Under the pieces are notes generated by a model. The model did not search any database. It worked only from the letters and a program-made list of their open reading frames with translations, and was not told where the DNA came from. Both the position numbers and the translations under genes were made by a program. Shown in pieces: positions 23,928-27,574 of a DNA stretch of 27,574 bases (position 1 is the stretch's first letter; the number at the start of each line of letters is the position of its first letter). The DNA comes from JBLNCE01 sp050260415 (lineage in GTDB: Bacteria; Bacillota; UBA4882; JAAYXC01). The DNA lies in assembly GCA_050260415.1 (NCBI GenBank), contig JBLNCE010000007.1, positions 1 through 27,574 on the forward strand, in the 5' to 3' direction.

Positions 23928-24024
23928 AGGCGCAAAGCAAATCCACCTTTTCAGCGCGTGATGAAAACGCGTTGAACCATCGCGTTCTCATCACGCGGGC
24001 GTTTTGAAGATTTGCTTTGCGCCT
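23928..24024. other. Nested hairpin A
   Basis: The outer arms AGGCGCAAAGCAAATC (23928-23943) and GATTTGCTTTGCGCCT (24009-24024) pair perfectly over 16 bp. The inner arms CGCGTGATGAAAACGCG (23955-23971) and CGCGTTCTCATCACGCG (23981-23997) pair with one mismatch over 17 bp around a 9-base loop. Confidence 0.9.
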
Positions 24025-24078
24025 GGCAAGGGCCTACGGCCCTGAGAACGGACCACGAGTAGCCCGAAGGGCTTCCCT

Positions 24079-24175
24079 GGAGCAAAGCAAATCTTCCTTA
24101 ATCAAGTGATTTGTGAAAACGCGATGATTCACCGCGTTTTCACAAATCGGCAGTTCCGAGGATTTGCATTGCTCC
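24079..24175. other. Nested hairpin B
   Basis: The outer arms GGAGCAAAGCAAATC (24079-24093) and GATTTGCATTGCTCC (24161-24175) pair with one mismatch. The inner arms GATTTGTGAAAACGCG (24108-24123) and CGCGTTTTCACAAATC (24133-24148) pair perfectly over 16 bp around a 9-base loop. The span of 97 bases is identical to hairpin A, and the arms are clearly related to it. Confidence 0.9.
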
Positions 24176-24385
24176 TGTATGGCGGCGTCCTTCTGGGGCG
24201 CCGTAGAGGTTCGGTGAACCTTTCTGGCACAGGCCTCTTCAGGGAATGGGTCGGGGGTTAGGTTACCACACCGTGCCCCTTGCACAATAGCGCCAAGCGT
24301 TCGCTCGATCGCTCCGATCGCGGCCCCGGGAATCGCTAGTTTTGTGCCAAACTACTTTTTGAGGAGTAAAAGGAGAGATGTTGAA

Positions 24386-25690
24386 GTGAGCACGATCGTT
24401 GATGTCATCGCCCGCGAGATCCTTGACTCCCGCGGCAATCCCACGATCGAGGTGGACGTGGAACTGGAGGACGGCAGCGTCGGCCGGGCCGCCGTGCCTT
24501 CCGGCGCCTCCACCGGGGCATTCGAGGCCGTGGAACTAAGGGATGGGGACAAATCACGTTACCTGGGACGTGGCGTGCAAAACGCGGTCAAGCACGTGAA
24601 CGAGGAGATCGCCGCGGAGGTGGTGGGGCTCGATGCCTTTGACCAGCCGGCGGTGGATCGCACCATGATCGAGCTGGACGGCACGCCCAACAAGGGCAAC
24701 CTAGGCGCCAACGCCATCCTCGGCGTCTCCCTGGCCGTGGCCAAAGCGGCGGCTGCCTCGGCCGAGATGCCGCTCTTTCGGTACCTCGGCGGCTGCAACG
24801 CCAAGGTGCTGCCGGTGCCGATGATGAACATCCTGAACGGCGGGAAGCACGCGGACAACAGCGTGGATCTGCAGGAATTCATGATCATGCCGGTGGGCGC
24901 CGAGAGCTTCTCCGAGTGCCTGCGCTGGGGGGCCGAGGTCTTCCACGCTCTGAAGGGCGTGCTGAAGGCCAAGGGCTACGGCACGGCCGTGGGCGACGAA
25001 GGCGGCTACGCCCCGAACCTCAAGAGCAACCAGGAAGCCCTGGACGTGATCCTGGAGGCGATCGGCAAGGCCGGCCTGGCGCCGGGCAAACAGGTCTACA
25101 TCGCCATGGACCCGGCCGCCACCGAGCTCTGGGACGCGGCGGAGAAGAAGGGCGAGAAGGGCAAGTACTTCTTCTGGAAGTCCAACATGGTCAAGACCTC
25201 CGCGGAGATGGTCGATTTCTACGCGGAACTGGCCAAGAACTACCCCCTGATCTCCTTGGAGGACGGCATGGCCGAGGAGGACTGGGACGGCTGGAAGATG
25301 CTCACTGAGCGTCTGGGCGGCAAGGTACAGCTCGTGGGGGACGATCTCTTCGTGACCAATACCCAGCGGCTGGCCAAAGGCATCGACCTTGGGGTGGCCA
25401 ATTCCATCCTGATCAAGGTCAACCAGATCGGCACGCTCACCGAGACCCTGGACGCCATCCGGATGGCCCAGAACGCCGGCTACACCGCGGTGGTTTCGCA
25501 CCGGTCCGGGGAGACCGAGGACGTGACGATCGCCGAGATCGCCGTGGCCACCAATGCGGGCCAGATCAAGACCGGTGCTCCGTCGCGGACGGACCGGGTG
25601 GCCAAGTACAACCAGTTGCTGCGGATCGAGGAGATCCTGGGCGACGAGGCGGTCTACCCGGGGATGGATGCGTTCAAGGTCAAGAGATAA
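24386..25690 (+). CDS. eno: Enolase (phosphopyruvate hydratase)
   Basis: Dehydrates 2-phosphoglycerate to phosphoenolpyruvate with Mg. The protein has 434 residues from the GTG at 24386 (MSTIVDVIAREILDSRGNPT), preceded by AAAAGGAG at about ten bases; a frame extending to 24344 adds an unrelated basic leader. Visible sites are the SGASTG mobile loop, NILNGGKHADNSVD, the acid GDEGGYAPNL, metal ligands in AMDPAATELW, SLEDGM and GDDLFVTN, the catalytic lysine in ILIKVNQIGT, and SHRSGETED. A short Lys/Glu-rich stretch (DAAEKKGEKGKYF) follows the first metal ligand. It is the last gene of the glycolytic operon, separated from gpmI by a 540-base gap with the hairpin element. A private promoter in that gap is possible but was not identified. 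Confidence 0.97.
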   Translation: MSTIVDVIAREILDSRGNPTIEVDVELEDGSVGRAAVPSGASTGAFEAVELRDGDKSRYLGRGVQNAVKHVNEEIAAEVVGLDAFDQPAVDRTMIELDGTPNKGNLGANAILGVSLAVAKAAAASAEMPLFRYLGGCNAKVLPVPMMNILNGGKHADNSVDLQEFMIMPVGAESFSECLRWGAEVFHALKGVLKAKGYGTAVGDEGGYAPNLKSNQEALDVILEAIGKAGLAPGKQVYIAMDPAATELWDAAEKKGEKGKYFFWKSNMVKTSAEMVDFYAELAKNYPLISLEDGMAEEDWDGWKMLTERLGGKVQLVGDDLFVTNTQRLAKGIDLGVANSILIKVNQIGTLTETLDAIRMAQNAGYTAVVSHRSGETEDVTIAEIAVATNAGQIKTGAPSRTDRVAKYNQLLRIEEILGDEAVYPGMDAFKVKR

Positions 25691-25712
25691 CGAAGACACA
25701 GTCGCGCGTCAC

Positions 25713-25756
25713 GAGCCGGAAAGCCGCGAAGTCAGGAGCCGGAAAACCGAAAGTCA
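25713..25756. repeat. Two tandem 21-22 bp repeats after eno
   Basis: GAGCCGGAAAGCCGCGAAGTCA (25713-25734, given here as adjoining 12- and 10-base parts GAGCCGGAAAGC and CGCGAAGTCA) is followed by a close variant at 25736-25756 that differs by a base change and a deletion. Confidence 0.5.
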
Positions 25757-25770
25757 AAACCGCACAAACC

Positions 25771-25806
25771 AAGACAGGCCGCGGGAGGGATCCCGCGACC
25801 TGTCTT
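25771..25806 (+). terminator. Terminator of the glycolytic operon
   Basis: AAGACAGG then CGCGGGA pairs with TCCCGCG then CCTGTCTT around a GGGA loop, with a stem of about 15 bp and small internal mismatches. TTGATTTGTGG follows. It is placed 80 bases after the eno stop. Confidence 0.85.
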
Positions 25807-25822
25807 GATTTGTGGTAATATC

Positions 25823-26026
25823 TCAGGGCGGACTGATGCCGACCACAGGATGGTCATCGCTCTCTGCCCGCGAACGGCCCGCCAGATAGCGGGAATCAGC
25901 CAGAAACCCCTTCCAGCGCTCATGAGGGTGGTCCATTAGATCGAGGCCCACGTTTGCCGGCCGCCGGACGAGTTCATCGCCGCGGTCGCCCAGGAATGAA
26001 TTCCTGGGCTGCATTGGGAAGATCAT
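25823..26026 (-). CDS. Small ORF, no recognised family
   Basis: A 67-residue frame from the ATG at 26026 (MIFPMQPRNSFLGDRGDELV...) ends with HPVVGISPP. A GGGGG lies about 7 bases upstream of the ATG. The residues look protein-like, with two Asp/His/Arg-rich stretches (DLMDHPHERWKGF, AGRSRAESDDHP), but no motif is recognised. A near-perfect hairpin, GCCCAGGAA TGAA TTCCTGGGC (25989-26010), lies inside the frame, which weakens the coding case. The rest of the 25807-26101 gap shows no other gene. Confidence 0.3.
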   Translation of the reverse strand: MIFPMQPRNSFLGDRGDELVRRPANVGLDLMDHPHERWKGFLADSRYLAGRSRAESDDHPVVGISPP

Positions 26027-26101
26027 TCTCAAACCCCCATCGGACACCCGGGGGGTGAGCGCCAAAACCCTGTTGCGCTTGACGCGGGATCGGGGCCGGG
26101 T

Positions 26102-27022
26102 TTATTCTAAAGGGGTGAGCGGTTTGCTCTTCAAGATCGCTTCGACTTCTTCAAAGCCGGTGGGAAAGGCAAAGTTATACCTGGCCGGCAGGGCGAAAAC
26201 ATAGGACCGGTTCCGCCCAAGCTCGCTTGGGGGGATCGGGGCCGCGCCGATGTGAAATCTCTCCTGTTGCAGCGCGGTCCATTGGGCAAGCGTAAAGACC
26301 ATGATCGGGATGTCTTGTCGTGGATTCTCTGCCGTCCAATTCGGATGCCGGATCGAAAGGAGCGGACCAGTTTCGACGATCCGGGCATCCCCGATCGCAT
26401 TGCCTACCCATTTATCGGTCACGATCGAATAACCACGCCAAGCTTCAGGCAGGGAGAATTCGAAGCCGTACCGGGTATTGCGATAGATGACCGCCTGGGA
26501 TACGATTTCGGCGCCGGCCGTGACCTCATCGATCAGAAAGCGTCCGTTCATCTTCTTGACCATGAGAATGACCGGCCGCGTGGCGGCGCTTCCTCCGTTC
26601 GCTTTCTCCACGCTCGTGATTTCCACGATGTTGCCGCTGACTTTATAAAGGGATTCCGCGACTTTGGTCAGCGATGACACTTCGATCCGGTCCGGCCAGG
26701 GGCTGGAGACCATTCGTCCGGGAGCTTTTTGCGGATCCCTCAGCCATTTGGAGAGCAGGGCGGGGGAGATAAAGGCGCTGTAATTCTCTTGGATACTCTG
26801 GCCTGCTATCTCCGGGGAGGCGGAAAGGGAGACCAGTTGGAGCTTTTTACCGAAATCCTCCACTAGTTTTCGGACAATATCCTCTTCGTTTTCCACCACC
26901 GGCTGCTCTACCTGTTCCTTTGGCGCCGTTTCCTTTGGCAACGTGGCCTTGGCCGCTAGGCCAAAGCCGAAAATCGAAGCACCCATCACAAGAGCCGCGA
27001 CAACTATGGGAAGAATATTCAT
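26102..27022 (-). CDS. Conserved hypothetical protein, N-terminally anchored or secreted
   Basis: Encodes 306 residues from the ATG at 27022, which has GAGGAGGGG about seven bases upstream; a longer frame to 27235 lacks such a site. The N-terminus (about 3-25, ILPIVVAALVMGASIFGFGL) is one hydrophobic segment, either a signal peptide or an anchor, with no lipobox. A Pro/Glu-rich linker follows (about 28-50), then a middle domain containing SAFISPALLSKWL. The C-terminal domain has YGFEFSLPEAWRGYSIVTDK, LSIRHPNWTAENPRQDIPIM and AAPIPPSELGRNRSYVFALP. The C-terminal part is, to my recollection, shared by uncharacterised Bacillota proteins (e.g. Paenibacillus). Function unknown; an envelope or spore-related role would be a guess. 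It is not in an operon with its neighbours. Confidence 0.85.
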   Translation of the reverse strand: MNILPIVVAALVMGASIFGFGLAAKATLPKETAPKEQVEQPVVENEEDIVRKLVEDFGKKLQLVSLSASPEIAGQSIQENYSAFISPALLSKWLRDPQKAPGRMVSSPWPDRIEVSSLTKVAESLYKVSGNIVEITSVEKANGGSAATRPVILMVKKMNGRFLIDEVTAGAEIVSQAVIYRNTRYGFEFSLPEAWRGYSIVTDKWVGNAIGDARIVETGPLLSIRHPNWTAENPRQDIPIMVFTLAQWTALQQERFHIGAAPIPPSELGRNRSYVFALPARYNFAFPTGFEEVEAILKSKPLTPLE

Positions 27023-27314
27023 CTTAACGCCCCTCCTCTGCCCTTTTGTATAACAAACGACCCGGTATTGATGACGTTTCACGATCTTGACCAGTAATCG
27101 GGAGGTAAATATGTAATAGAGTGGTCGCCGGCCCCTCCCATTTCGCCTGGGGACGCGGGTTTCGCAACGGCGGATTGTGTGTGGCGCAGATGGATATGGG
27201 CCACGCTTCATGCACGAAAAGCATAGCAAGCGCATTGAGCGGACGGCTCACGCTATTCGCCGCCGCTCATGCCCGTGCCGTTAAGTGGCAAAGATCACGA
27301 AAGGTAGATGCAAA

Positions 27315-27574
27315 ATGCACCTCAATGACCTTCACCTCTGGCAACACGCTCACACGTTCGGCCAGGACCAGAGACGACCGGGCGAGCGGCGAACCATGAT
27401 TGTCATCGCCCTTACCGGTAGCATGATGGTGGCCGAGATCGCCGCAGGAATCCTCCTTGGCTCCATGGCCCTACTTGCCGACGGCCTGCATATGGCCTCG
27501 CACGCGGTGGCTCTCAGTGTCAACGCCTTCGCCTATATCTATGCCCGGCGCCATGCCCACGATAGGCGTTACAG
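27315..27574 (+). CDS. dmeF: DmeF-like Co/Ni cation diffusion facilitator (5' part)
   Basis: The first 86 residues are present; the gene runs off the window end. The N-terminus is His-rich (MHLNDLHLWQHAHTFGQDQ), as in DmeF, followed by two hydrophobic helices (about 30-45 and 53-75). The second contains LADGLHMASHAVALSVNAFA, where the ligand-type motif HxxxH replaces the HxxxD of ZnT-type relatives. YARRHAHDRRY follows as expected before the conserved Gly-Lys loop. The likely role is Co/Ni efflux across the cytoplasmic membrane, driven by protons. AAAGG lies about ten bases before the ATG. A dmeR-like regulator gene is not seen upstream (27023-27314 has no convincing gene). Confidence 0.9.
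   Translation, partial: MHLNDLHLWQHAHTFGQDQRRPGERRTMIVIALTGSMMVAEIAAGILLGSMALLADGLHMASHAVALSVNAFAYIYARRHAHDRRY

Larger units (their letters stand above)
23840..24264. repeat. Inverted-repeat element with tandem nested hairpins (gpmI-eno gap)
   Basis: The ends are imperfect inverted repeats: ACCTAACCCCCCCTTCCC...GAGGCCTGTGCCA (23840-23875) against TGGCACAGGCCTC...GGGGGTTAGGT (24225-24263). Inside are a small hairpin (23902-23921), a long nested hairpin A (23928-24024), a long nested hairpin B (24079-24175), then two short ones (24184-24204 and 24207-24221). No ORF of note spans it. There are no transposase genes and no clear target duplication. It resembles a miniature, non-autonomous element or a structured RNA in the glycolytic transcript. 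Confidence 0.8.

Noticed and set aside
23928..24175. CRISPR-like array
   Set aside because: The repeated parts are inverted arms of hairpins, with only two units and no regular spacer pattern or cas genes.
27023..27314. Small ORFs as a DmeR/CsoR-type regulator of dmeF
   Set aside because: None of the frames shows the Cys/His motifs of that family, and the plus-strand frame overlaps the dmeF start.

Overview
The window looks like chromosomal DNA of a GC-rich, endospore-forming member of the Bacillota (Firmicutes). Support for this: spore maturation genes spmA and spmB, a WhiA homologue next to a CggR-type glycolytic repressor, the cggR-gap-pgk-tpiA-gpmI-eno order, V-type ATPase subunits, and frequent TTG/GTG starts behind strong GGAGG-like ribosome binding sites. 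The exact class cannot be read from the sequence. A deep-branching, GC-rich anaerobic lineage is my inference.

Left part (1-6650): a heterodimeric ABC exporter pair, a decayed carbohydrate-active gene (SGNH motif, DNRLRE-like and pectate-lyase-like pieces) and a short fructose-6-phosphate aldolase/transaldolase gene, all on the minus strand. Two sets of related intergenic repeats (165-498 and 6311-6626) bracket this block.

Sugar island (6639-11785): a TTG-started, overlapping pair encodes an L-fucose/arabinose-isomerase-like protein and a GatZ/KbaZ-like protein without its usual catalytic partner. It is followed by a ROK repressor, then the remnants of a GH2 glycosidase and of an AraC-type regulator. 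The region reads as a galactose- or ketohexose-related locus that is partly eroding.

Middle (11867-17576): a DUF1189-like membrane protein; V-type ATPase subunits B and D without subunit A or the membrane subunits; a tRNA-Pro(CGG); spmA-spmB; and whiA without the usual rapZ and yvcK.

Glycolytic operon (17743-25806): a CggR operator-like site, cggR, gap, pgk, tpiA, gpmI and eno, ending at a strong terminator. These enzymes cover glyceraldehyde-3-phosphate to phosphoenolpyruvate. The gpmI-eno gap holds the most striking non-coding structure of the window: an element of about 425 bp with terminal inverted repeats and two tandem, nested long hairpins. Their arms show a paired, compensatory base change.

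Right end (25807-27574): an unrecognised small ORF, a membrane-anchored or secreted conserved hypothetical protein, and the start of a DmeF-like cation efflux gene cut by the window edge.
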